A stretch of 64,000 nt of DNA. Source: Halichondria panicea. Taxonomy: Eukaryota > Porifera > Demospongiae > Suberitida > Halichondriidae. Every line of letters starts with the position of its first letter. Position 1 is the stretch's first letter. The DNA lies in contig NC_087378.1 in NCBI RefSeq assembly GCF_963675165.1, positions 62,001 through 126,000 of the forward strand, given 5' to 3'. The position numbers were made by a program, and so were the translations under genes. Below are positions 11,901 to 40,236 of this stretch, piece by piece. Below the pieces are notes generated by a model. It saw nothing but the letters and a program-made list of their open reading frames with translations, had not been told where the DNA came from and searched no databases.

Positions 11901-14329
11901 AGGTCCAAACAAACTGTCCCCTTGTAGCACTTGTTCCAACGAGGTCTCAACATCGAGTGGGGAGAAGAGATCACTGATGTCATTGTCCGTGAGAGAACCA
12001 TCGAAGTCTGGAGTTGTGAATCTAACCGTCCTTTCCGAATCAAGACGCTGATATATCGGAGGGTCTGCAGGGTTCACCGTGACAACTCGTGCATCACTCG
12101 ACACTATCTGCTCTGCAGCTTTTGCTTGGTCCATTTCCTTGAGTATTGCGTCTAGAGACATGTTTAATGTGTTATTGTTGTTGGGGGTTGATGCCTCCGT
12201 GCTGGGGGGCATCACTGTGGGGGGATTAAATGCTACCCCTTGTTTAGGAGCCGGAGGGGGGGTGCTCTCAATCGTCACTATTCTAGCACAGCTGGTGTTC
12301 CCCACACTAGCCACACTGGACAGTTTGGGAAGTTTGAAACTGAAGCTTCCTAGCCGCTGTGTAACAGGACTGCGAGGAATGGACAATCGCAAGTCCTTGA
12401 GTTTCAGTTTCAATTTAGAGTCAATGTGGGGGGTCTGAGTAGCAGCCCTGGGGGGTACTGGTGGAGTGGCAGTGTAGGCACCGTCACTGACAACAGAGGC
12501 TTCTTCTTCACTCACATCGTCTAAAGGTTCAATTTCTTTTTTCTTAGGTATCAGAACTTCTTCTTCACTTTCATTGCTGCCTCCCTGATTGGGAGAAGTG
12601 GGCAGCGAGTCGTCTAACAAGGTATCCGTGCCATTACTGAAATCCATCATTCGAGGAGTTGGCTTGATGGTACGTCCAGACTTAGTGCGTGAGTTGACCA
12701 TGGATGGAGTTGACTTGTGTCGAGGAGTTACTGCCTTCGTGTTAGTCACTGACCTCTTGACCTTTTGCCCTTTGAACTGTTTGACCTTAGTCTGGATGGA
12801 GCCGGCCACCTGGGAGGGGGACAGTGTAACAATCTGTACAAGTACAAGCCGTACAGATACTGTACATGTGCAAAGCAGGCTACTAACTGCATCAAGTGTA
12901 CGAATAGCCTAAAATACACCCACACACACACACACACACACCCACGCACGTGTACCCCTTGCTTGGACACCAGATGAGTTGCCCCAGTGATACGCCCACA
13001 CTGCTGCAGCTTCACCAGACAGCCAGTGACACTCTCAGAGCTCAGAATGGCCTCTTCATCTTCATACGTTGTCACCTCCTGTGTCTCACCAATTATCATA
13101 TCGTCCAATATATGAGCACCTTCGTCACTAAGCAAAGCGTCCAGCTGGCGGATTAGCTCTACATCAGATGGCTCATTTGGTAGGGCAGCCTGCACATCAC
13201 ACTGTCCTGACTCCACCAGTACACTGACTGAAATGTCCTGGTTTTGGTTTGCAAGTGGTTCCTGACCAAGCAGTATGGGATCTTGTATCAACACAGACGG
13301 CTGGCTCCTAATGAAGTCCGGACTGAGCATGTTGTCCAGAGGAGAATGGGATACTGGGATGTGGGAGCTCCTGGAGCTGGAGTCACTCCCTGAGATGCAC
13401 GTGTAATAACCTTGATCCTCAACCGTTGTCTGGTGGGGGAATTTCCGTTTCTCCCATCCCTGGCCAAACACTTGAGTGATGAGTTGAGCAGCTGCCTTGT
13501 CGTGCTTCTTCTTTTTGTTCTTTGTTGCCGGCTCTGCTAAGAGTGGGTGTGGCTGGCTGATGTCGGGAGGCTCTATCTTTACAACAGGCTGACCAGTAAG
13601 GGAAAGGGGGTGTTTCCTTGGACGCCCTCGCTTTCGTTTTATGGGATTTCCAAAGCTGTCCAAAACGATAGCAGGTTTCATCTTCACGAGTTTCTTGCGG
13701 GGTTGTTTTTCCTTCCGTCTAAGCTTGGGCAATGTATCAGCTGCCATTGAGAGGTTCCCTGCATCTGGTGATACCCTGACAGCTGGTGTTGGAATGCGTG
13801 CCACATCCTCGGTGGAGTGTGGTACAGCGGGATGACTCATTAACTGTGTACTAGTAATATGCTTGCTGCTCTCGTGCGGCTCTATAGCTAGCTGCTTGGT
13901 AGCCGTTTGAATCTGGTCTTCAAAATCAAACCAATCTGTAATGCCATCGAAATCACTCCCGAGTGTCACATTGGGTGAGGTCAATAGTGAGTTGGTGGTG
14001 AGGGGGCCAATGTAAGTGGAGGGGCTCTCAAAGATGGAGGGGTCATTGGTCGACTTGGTGGGGGTGCTGTACACACTGGACAAAGAGTGGCCACTGTTCA
14101 ATATAGACGAGTTACTATGGGCAACAGGTACGTCAGACTTGAAGCTGATTGGTTTATTAAGGTAAACATTTGAAGACTCCGCACCGACGACTGCTGCACC
14201 ATTTTCTACTATACTGGATTTCGAACTTCGTTTTTGTTTCAGCAATAATTTCTTCCTCTTTTTGGACGATTTCACCGCACTTCTTTGACTGGGCACAGTG
14301 GCAGGTCTGGTGAGTACTAGGGGGGTGGC
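5433..14329 (-). CDS. Disordered AT-hook region plus CCCH zinc finger and helical repeats (TOPAZ1-like?)
   Basis: About 20 exons read from 14329 down to a TAG at 5433. Two large exons come first (about 12960-14329 and 11450-12812). They encode disordered, acidic/serine-rich sequence with a classic AT-hook (KRKRGRPRKHP, about 13630) and basic clusters. An exon at about 10640-10797 has a CCCH finger: C-x5-C-x5-C-x3-H in GGHCQYFLRGRCDFNNCRFKH. The rest, down to about 6450, is alpha-helical with TPR/PPR-like repeats (for example KGRFGRDICYFYLKTLSNF-like and VQRARRFYRVAATHKK). A CCCH finger followed by helical repeats is the layout I recall for TOPAZ1, a germ-cell protein, but this is a tentative match. 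No ATG starts the first exon: it joins in phase to the exon ending at 14466, so it may continue the upstream DEP-protein gene. Confidence 0.5.
7667..7983. repeat. 317-bp foldback element (long terminal inverted repeats)
   Basis: Begins AATAGAGCATCTTT and ends AAAGATGCTCTATT. The inverted similarity continues inward for about 110 bases per arm (GCCATAACTTTAGTT / AACTAAAGTTATGGC; GAAAGCTTAGAAAG-like / CTTTCTAAGCTTTC). It lies in an intron of the minus-strand gene and belongs to a family with other copies at 16709, 22010, 40981 and 47030. Confidence 0.7.
11247..11318 (-). repeat. Sense-oriented intronic repeat, reverse-strand copy
   Basis: The reverse complement matches the repeat in the EIF3A introns (CCGTTCATACAAC, AGTTGTGTGCTGA, CAACTGATGGCTACTACA). 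It lies in the intron between 11186 and 11449 and, like the EIF3A copies, is in the sense direction of its host gene. Confidence 0.75.
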
Positions 14330-14465
14330 CTGGAGAATGACACACGCAAAATATAAATTTACAAAATTTAAACTATCACAATACTATAAGATACAGGCTC
14401 TCCCGCTTTCAATTCAGGTTATAATCAAGTGAACCCCCCCCCCACACACACTCACACACACTCAC

Positions 14466-26837
<12,372 letters not shown>

Positions 26838-27299
26838 CTGTGTCCATGACGAGGGAACAATGACACATCCACCAAATAATGAGTGTTGTATACAAACACG
26901 CGCGTACTGTACATACATCACATTACTACGTATTTATATATTTAAAGCGCTAGAGAAAGTAATCGATCACACAAAGACAACAGGTCTGTGTATAAAGTCT
27001 AGGTACAGTAAGTCTGAGTGTATGCAGAGTAGTAGAGATATAGAGATATAGATACCTTCACTCGTGCTGTGATTGGTGCTCTCTGGACAGCATTAACAGG
27101 ATCGTCTGTGCTTGCCTTGATACAAGCATAGGGTAGTCTAGAAGGCTACTAACAATCGCTAGCCGGCTAGATGGCTGGTAGAACACTCCCTTCTCTTCTG
27201 TTGTGGGCTGCTGTATTAATGATATTCATAGTCACATGAATGACTGTACCGTTAACCTTGAAGACACCACCCCCTCTGTATTATATATATCATGGCACT
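26838..27299. promoter_or_regulatory. Head-to-head promoter region, DEP protein / BOD1-like
   Basis: A 462-bp interval separates the divergent start codons. Both 5' UTRs and core promoters should lie here. No TATA box or factor motif is convincing. Confidence 0.4.
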
Positions 27300-27303
27300 A
27301 TGA
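27292..27303 (+). promoter_or_regulatory. Three-codon upstream ORF overlapping the BOD1-like start
   Basis: ATG-GCA-CTA-TGA; its stop overlaps the main start codon (27300-27302) in the tetranucleotide ATGA. It can affect initiation only if the transcript begins upstream of 27292. Confidence 0.4.
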
Positions 27304-28999
27304 GCAAGAAAAAAGCGCCAGAACCCTCTCTCCCCAGCGTGGACTCCGTGCTGAACAAGCTGAAAAGTGATGGAACATTTGACCAGTTCAGAAGGACCTG
27401 CTTGGGGTACATTCAAGGAGAGGTAGGTGGTCTCACAGATAAGAGAGATAGTGTCTTAGCTTGTGTTTCTCTTGCAGCCATCTTTCAGGTCGTATAGCGA
27501 GCATCTTGAGGTGGTCTCCAGAAGGTACTTGCAGAGCTACAAGTGGAGAGATAGCAGTACCAAGAATGAAGTCAGAGGGAAACTGAGGGATCACGCACTA
27601 GGAGTGATAGTAAGGTACGGGATAGCGTAATATTTAATAATCCTTGTCGTTCTCAACGTACATTCTACTGAGCTACTAGGTCATGGCTAGTATATGAGAT
27701 GCTGGCTGGTATGACTATTTAGAACACATTTTACTCTGCTGCAGCCCAGACATCCAGGTGGGGACACCACTGATAGACATTGTGGAGAAGGTACTTGAGT
27801 CCAAGGCTAAAGAGCTACTGCCCAAGATCTCAGAATCTGTCGAGTTCTTGTGTGAGGCCAGAGCCAAGCAACTAGTGGAGGCTCAAGCAGCTAAAGAAGC
27901 TCAAGAAGCTCAAGAAACTATCATATTACCCATTACAGCTCCTTTGGTTGCCAATACACCAAAGTCAGACTATGTTGACCTCTCTCTACCAATAGACCTC
28001 CCTGGACTAAACACTCCACCACCTGCTAAACCTGTCAAGCCTCAGGGGGTGGCCGGAAAGCAAGAGAACAAGCCCAAGGCTATAAAGAAGGGAACAATAG
28101 ACCCACAGAAAGCAAAGGCCAAACCATTATCTGGTTTAAAGACAGTCAAGGATGACAGTAAACTGAAGAGCGATAGCAAAGAACAAAAAGTAATTGCTGA
28201 AAAAGAGAAGCCGAAAGTGTACAGAATACCCAAAAAACCCAAAGTTGATGAGTCTATCAAAGAAGTGAAAACTATCGATGCTTCATTAAGCAAAGAAAAT
28301 AACAGTTCAATTGACGGACCCAAACCTTTGTCCAAGCGTAGAAGTACTCGATTAGCATCTCAGACTGACTCTAAAGCCAGCTCTGACAATGAGCACAGTG
28401 ATGGTGAGGCCACACCCACCAGAAAGAGACGCAGAGCCTCCGGAGGAACAAGAGCAAGGATCCACTCCAGCTCTGAAGAATCAGAGATCAGCTCAGAAGA
28501 CTACGAATCAGACACAGATCAACAAAGTGAGGGTGAAAGTCCCCGAGAACAGCACAAATCTAGCAAAATATCTCGTCATGATGGTAATAAAACCTCAAGA
28601 AAAAAGCCAAAACAGTCCAAAAAGATGCGATTGTCGAAGTCCCCTCCGATGATTGTAACACGATATAATCGGTCGGTGAAGCCCAACAAGCGCTATTACG
28701 ATGCATGCACGGTGACAGAGGATGACTCTCAGAGCACGTTGGAGGAGACTACCGAGTGTTCCCAGGGCGAGGATGAACCACCTCCTCTCACTCGGACGCT
28801 GGACACCACCAGACCCTGTGACAATGGGGAGATGGAGATACAAGATAATGCCATATTAGCGGGAGATGAGAGGGTGGACATAGCATATGAGATGCTCAAA
28901 CCCAAACCCAGACCACTCAAAGTTAAGAAAATTTTGCTCAGAGGAATACGATCGAGAAATAGGACAAACTCTAGAATCAATTTCTTTCAGCATAGGTAG
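27300..28999 (+). CDS. BOD1L1: BOD1/SHG1-domain protein (BOD1 / BOD1L1-like)
   Basis: Three exons (27300-27422, 27478-27614, 27745-28999) give 504 residues. Residues about 14-110 match the SHG1/BOD1 domain: VLNKLKSDGTFDQFRRTCL, then PSFRSYSEHLEVVSRRYLQ, then KNEVRGKLRDHAL, as in human BOD1 and the N-terminus of BOD1L1. BOD1 proteins inhibit PP2A-B56 at kinetochores; BOD1L1 protects stalled forks and, like yeast Shg1, associates with SET1/COMPASS H3K4 methyltransferases. The remaining 390 residues are lysine-, serine- and acid-rich, apparently disordered, with several basic nuclear-localisation-like clusters (TRKRRRASGG, KKPKQSKKMR). The tail is longer than in BOD1 and much shorter than in vertebrate BOD1L1, so it may represent the pre-duplication state. 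The symbol is provisional. Confidence 0.85.
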
Positions 29000-29159
29000 T
29001 TGAAACACATTGTATATTTAATATTATTGTGGTCGTGTGTATTTATATTGTGAGGACTGGAAACTGCTCGGTAAAGATCGTTGCTACCAGTAATATTATT
29101 TTGGGGGTGGGGCTGCTAATGTGTGACCTCCATTTTACAAGCTGGTGAGAGAACTAGAA

Positions 29160-32030
29160 ATGGCAGACCAAGAGGAGGCTAGTGATGATCGACAAATGAA
29201 GGTGGTTGTCCTGGGTGATGGAACCACGGGCAAGACATCACTGACCACCAGGTTCTCTCAGAATCATTTTGACAAGGATTATCATCAAACTATTGGACTG
29301 GACTTCTTTATGAAGAGACTCAAGATGCCAGGTACTAACAAGCCTACTGGCCCTATGGCCGTGTGTGGAAGTCTATTACTTGTGCAGGTGATGTGAACGT
29401 GACTCTACAGGTGTGGGACATTGGAGGGCAGGCTATTGGTGGGAAGATGCTTGACAACTACATCTATGGAGCTCATGTGAGTAGTAGTTGCCTTGGTATC
29501 TCTGTGCTGTACCCTCCCCCCCCCCCCGGCCCTTGTGAGAGACTGTGCTATTATTGGTGTGTGTTTATGCTGTAATAATGATCTGCCATGCACAGTTGGT
29601 GCTGTTGGTGTATGACATCACCAACTACTCCAGCTTTGAGAACCTTGAAGACTGGCTGGCTGTGGTCACTAAGGTGTTTGCAGGAGCAGAGTCTCTACCA
29701 CATATTGCACTAGTGGGGAATAAATGTGAGATAGCTAGTTCACACAATTATTGGTATTATTAAATGATACTCCTTCAGCTGACATGGAACACATGCGTAC
29801 TGTGAGGAAGGAGAGACACACTAGTTTTGCAAAGCAGCACAAAATGTCAAGGTTGGTATATCAATGCGACTGAAGCATTCATTAAATTTTGTCATACACA
29901 ATTTGGGGAGTTGTTTTGTACACAACTGTTTATGCATGTGACCTGTGTGCCTGGACTCTAATCAGAGGAGGTACGACATCCGCGTGTCATCCACTCACAC
30001 ATACTACATTATATTGAACTTTGACCTAAGGAATATAAAACATCTCCTTTGACACGCGATGTCGTACCTCCTCTGGACTCTAATATCACACGCGATGTCG
30101 TACCTCCTCTGGACTCTAATATCACAGTTTGGCCTTTTTGTAGTAGTAAAAGACTGGTGGGTAATTTTTGTTGGTGCACATTTTCGTATGAACTATTATA
30201 ACTAAACATTCGTACAGCTCAGGATAGTGGGCGTGGCCCGACCGTCTCCCGCCTACAGCTCAGGATAGTGGGCGTAGAACCTATTGCAGTAGATGCTGTA
30301 CAATACACCATACGAAAATAACTCGCTAGAACGGTATTTATTTTGCGCTGTAAAATATCACTACAATTTATACAGTGGATTGCAGTGCACTTGCAACAGA
30401 GAATTGCCTAACAGCAAAACCACAATTATTCCATGTAATAGCTAAAATAGCCTAAACGCTAAACCTGTATCTGTACAGGCTTACAAAGATCTCTGGGAGT
30501 GGCTTAGTGGTTAGGGTGGTGGCTTCGTAGATCATGTTATAGATAGTACATGGGCATGAGGTATCTATGTGTTATAGTGTCCCATATCACGAGGGCTTTG
30601 CCCGAGGGATGAGGGACACTATAACCATAGATACCGAATGCACATGTGCTAACTGATTTAGATCCCACTTTTCATTGGCTGCCTCAGGCAAGAAGTGTAT
30701 CTATAAAAGCAGCAAGCCTTAGCAACAGATTTATTTTTGAAAATGTCCTGTTTTGACAAGCTAGATGATTTCTGCTTCTCTGCTAAATAACCTTTCATTG
30801 GCCTTGCTTCAACATTCGAATGGAAAACTAGTGACTCCACCTTGTGCAGGAAGCACTCTGCAACAAATGAGCCCAGCCTCCTCTTTTCTCTGCACTCAAG
30901 CCCCACCCCCAGCTCAGTAAACTGTTCTGATATGTACAGCTAGCTAGCAAGGAACAGCTTGCAGCAATGCTACAGTGCACTATCGTTCCCAAAAAGACAC
31001 AGGAGTCTACTGTTTGAAACATGGCTGCAGGATAGAAACAGAAGTCAGGAGGACGAAGTTGACAAATGCTACAAGTTGAAGACATGCTTTCATGCTTGTG
31101 ACAATGGACCCAGAACTGTTATAATCATTGGCTCTTAGTGTTCCTCGTAGAGACAAGAAAAGATACTGGTGAACCCTACCATCAACCCAGCAAACGCTAT
31201 AGAAACTGGTAGTGAAAAAACTGAACAGCCATAGCTAATTATCATGCAGCTAGCTACAGCTTTATTATCATTTCTGTGCATTCAAAAAAATTATACTTGT
31301 ACTTTATACCCTCAAGCTTATAATTCCCTGGGAAACTATGAGATTATGGCTCATAATTCCCTGCTAAACACACACAAGTGGGATCTAAATGATAGATAAG
31401 GCGTGGGTTCAATTCCCTCTTGGGGGACTTTTCTTCATTTCTTTACAAATCAATAAGTAATTTCCCTAACTTTTGAATGCATCATGCTCCCTCCTGTCAA
31501 GTAAATAATCAAGTTGGGGCGTCGCCCGGTTTCTGTGAAACGAAGTTTCACAGAAACCGGGCGACGACCCAACTTTCCCTTTTTGGTAGATTAGGTTTTG
31601 TTTTTTTTTCTTCTCAGATATGTGCTAGAATTATTCATTTTGTAGAATCAGAAGTGACCAAAATAACTATGCTAAGTATAATTTCCCCTTTCACCTGATT
31701 AATGATTATTCATATCTAACTAAATTGTGGTTTTGCTGTTTGCATTTTGTTGCAAGTGCACTACAATCCACTGTTACAGTTGTTATTGTGTTAACTTTAT
31801 ACCGTCCCCCTCCGTACAGCTTCTTTGTGTCTGCCAAGAATGATGACCTCATCAACAACATGTTCATGAGGATGGTTGCACATGTACTCAAGATCAAACT
31901 ATCTAGCTCAGATCTGTCCAGGGTGGCCACCGTGGTTACTGCTAAGATAATGTCACATGACAATGGAGGGACGACCAAGATAAGACAACCCGTAGAGAAA
32001 ACTAAGAGTTCTTTCTGTACTGTTCAATGA
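29160..32030 (+). CDS. RAB28: RAB28 small GTPase
   Basis: Five exons (29160-29331, 29388-29476, 29596-29725, 29779-29851, 31820-32030) encode 224 residues, against 221 in human RAB28 as I recall it. The nucleotide-binding motifs are intact: P-loop GDGTTGKTS, switch [10 protein letters not shown]3 WDIGGQ (the RAB28-type GG in place of the usual AG), G4 NKSD formed across the exon 3/4 junction, and G5 VSAKN. It ends in the CaaX box CTVQ, predicted to be farnesylated; RAB28 is unusual among Rabs in having CaaX rather than CC/CXC. Known roles are in cilia, photoreceptor disc shedding and IFT/BBSome-linked trafficking. The last intron (29852-31819) is the longest and holds several mobile-element remnants. 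FNTA, the prenyltransferase alpha subunit, is encoded 23 kb away. Confidence 0.97.
29963..30120. mobile_element. Short foldback element with 9-bp target duplication
   Basis: CAGAGGAGGTACGACATC is mirrored by GATGTCGTACCTCCTCTG ending at 30075. GACTCTAAT flanks it at 29954-29962 and 30076-30084. The right end plus flank is then repeated once more, ending at 30111 with GACTCTAAT at 30112-30120. A 9-bp duplication is typical of Mutator-like elements. Total length is about 113 bp, so it is non-autonomous. Confidence 0.65.
30495..31416 (+). mobile_element. tRNA-derived SINE head, split by nested insertions
   Basis: 30500-30514 (TGGCTTAGTGGTTAG) fits a Pol III box A, and 31406-31416 (GGTTCAATTCC) fits a box B within a weak T-arm, but they are 900 bases apart. 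Removing the material between them brings ...GTAGATCATG... next to ATAGATAAGGCGTGGG, which restores normal A-B spacing. No tail repeat was identified. Confidence 0.45.
30656..31391. mobile_element. Nested element with 15-bp terminal inverted repeats
   Basis: ATTTAGATCCCACTT at the left end and AAGTGGGATCTAAAT at the right end are perfect inverted repeats bounding about 735 bp without a transposase ORF. I found no clear target duplication. Just upstream (about 30570-30640) is another hairpin, GGTATCTATG..GTGTCCC / GGGACACTATAACCATAGAT. Confidence 0.55.
31511..31575. repeat. Long near-perfect palindrome
   Basis: Two 31-base arms with one mismatch are separated by a 3-base GAA loop. The arm core GTCGCCCGGTTTC also appears at 6700-6715, next to a TGTACA palindrome, so it is part of a repeated sequence. 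It lies in RAB28 intron 4. Confidence 0.9.
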
Positions 32031-32140
32031 TGTAGAATGTTTACATGGCAACCCATTCACTCTTTGTTTTGTGCAATTGTTTTTGTGTCTGAAGAAAATT
32101 TAATTATTGCTGGCAACTTCTGAGCCACTCCCCCAATTTT

Positions 32141-32176
32141 ACTGCGCATGTGCTAACATCACTGGGCATGCGCAGT
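32141..32176. promoter_or_regulatory. Paired NRF1-like sites upstream of EIF3A
   Basis: ACTGCGCATGTGC and, 10 bases on, GGGCATGCGCAGT form an inverted pair of NRF1-type GCGCATGC motifs, 43 bases before the EIF3A ATG and 110 bases after the RAB28 stop. NRF1 sites are common in promoters of animal housekeeping genes. Confidence 0.45.
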
Positions 32177-32218
32177 AAGGACAGCGACCTCGTGTACTGA
32201 AGAGAGAAAGGAGACGAA

Positions 32219-38626
<6,408 letters not shown>

Positions 38627-38763
38627 TAAAGAACTGATCTTTAATAGTGACTCAAAACTTTAAACTTTTAATTATTAGGTACGATTTGTGTGTTCATGTG
38701 CATAGAAATTATTCAGATTAAGTTAATTATTATAATAGCTAACGAAGTACTCACCAGATTCTC

Positions 38764-38769
38764 AATAAA
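38764..38769 (+). terminator. Probable EIF3A poly(A) signal
   Basis: AATAAA lies 138 bases after the stop. A second AATAAA at 38625-38630 overlaps the stop codon and is too early to be the main signal. Confidence 0.5.
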
Positions 38770-39039
38770 AGTGGTGCCTCTTCATATATATATACAAGAC
38801 ACAAAAAGGGTAAATCTCAGGGAAAGCTCTGCGTCTGCGTGTTTTGCACAGTCATGCCTCTATAAGTAGAATCATAATTCTTACCATCTAGTGACTCTAA
38901 TTATCACCTTGAATTAATCATGAGATGTAATTGTGTTATGACTGTTTTACAAACGAATAATCGTGATCTGTCTGCACATGTAAAACACTTGATATAATTA
39001 TATATAGTTGGGGTAAAAATTGACTGACAAACAACTAGT

Positions 39040-39738
39040 CTAACATTGAGAATTTGTGTCATTTTCTGTTATCTGGGACTGTCCTTGTTTCCGTGTTTGT
39101 AACGCTATTACTAATAATATTATAATAGCTATTATTACTAGAGCAGTTATTGTTCCTCCAATTGCAATGACAAGAACTACTGGCTGTGCTGGGAGGTTAG
39201 CTTCAGTAGTATTGTTCATTGGAGGTGGCTCTGTCGAGTTGGCACAGTTGATGATGGGTGTGTGTATCACTGGTGATGAGCAGTCTGAGTTGGTGTTGCA
39301 GCATTGTAGAGTGATGTTGTCATCGGTGTAGTTGTCTGGTATGGTCAACACTGACTCAAAATGGTGTGTGTTTGAATCACTTGATTGATACGACACCACT
39401 GAAATAGGGGAGTTGGTCAGGTTCAATGGTGTGTCATTTACTGTCCAGTTGACAATTGACGTTTCGTTAGCACGGCAGCTGTATGAGGTATTGGTGACTT
39501 TATTGATCAGTGGTTTCTGGGCTGCTGTGATTCCTATGCATGTGAACGATGAAAAGTTGTATAATTATTATGTGCATGCGAGTATACATATAGTAGTACA
39601 TAAACACAGTCTGCGCATGCCCTCACTCATTTGCCTACATGTACAATACTAATATCTACTCACTCACATGTACTTACCACCAGTTGTGATGGTGATGATA
39701 TACAGGCAGAGCAGATGCTTGTAATGTAAAAGGAGCAT
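39040..39738 (-). CDS. Small type I membrane glycoprotein with Ig-like ectodomain
   Basis: Two exons (39678-39738 and 39040-39533) join in phase to give 184 residues. The start MLLLHYKHLLCLYIITITTG is a clear signal peptide. The ectodomain of about 105 residues has the spacing of one Ig-like domain: YSCRAN early, then NWTVN, then DNITLQCCNT, with cysteines that could form the intersheet bond. There are many N-x-S/T sites. A single membrane segment (VVLVIAIGGTITALVIIAII) is followed by a 20-residue tail ending NDTNSQC. No signalling motif is visible in the tail. I recognise the architecture (adhesion or recognition receptor) but no named family. It converges on EIF3A. Confidence 0.65.
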
Positions 39739-40236
39739 TCTTGAGTATACTTCTATACATTTTTAGAACTACTGGAGAAGCTATATAGCTTATATATATA
39801 CTATTGGGTTAGTTTGGGTTAATAACCTGGGGATCTTATCTTATTCTGGGTGGCCGTGTAAGTCTATTTTAAACTGTATTACGTGTGAATTTTATATTTG
39901 ATTCATGTCATGTTAGCATTATTATATTATTCACATCTATTTTAAGATATTTTCCTACATATGTATTCAAAACTTGATATCATGTGCCATGTAAGTGCAA
40001 TAATAGTGTGGATGAATATCACTACATGACCATGCAGATGCACTGAAACTAAAAAACCTGTTTTGCATTATTCAGGCTAATACTGTTATAAAGTGGCATA
40101 CCAACTACCGTATCTATTTTTAAAACAACATTACAGAACCACATTAATCTATAGCTACTATTCATGAATATTTGTTCCCATTAAAAACCTGTACATTGTA
40201 TATATTATTGCAATCATAATTTAAAAAAAGCATTAT
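39739..40236. other. Intergenic AT-rich stretch
   Basis: Between the Ig-like gene start and the HPS1 stop. It is AT-rich with short ATATAT runs and holds the HPS1 3' UTR and the promoter of the Ig-like gene. No gene is visible. Confidence 0.5.

Noticed and set aside
11509-12912. Plus-strand frames of 107-180 codons at 11509, 12079 and 12589
   Set aside because: They are antisense shadows of the large disordered exons; the minus frame is longer, joins in phase to neighbours and contains the AT-hook region.
30495-30570. Functional tRNA gene
   Set aside because: A box A-like sequence is present, but the T-arm is 900 bases away and no acceptor stem closes, so it is better read as a SINE fragment.
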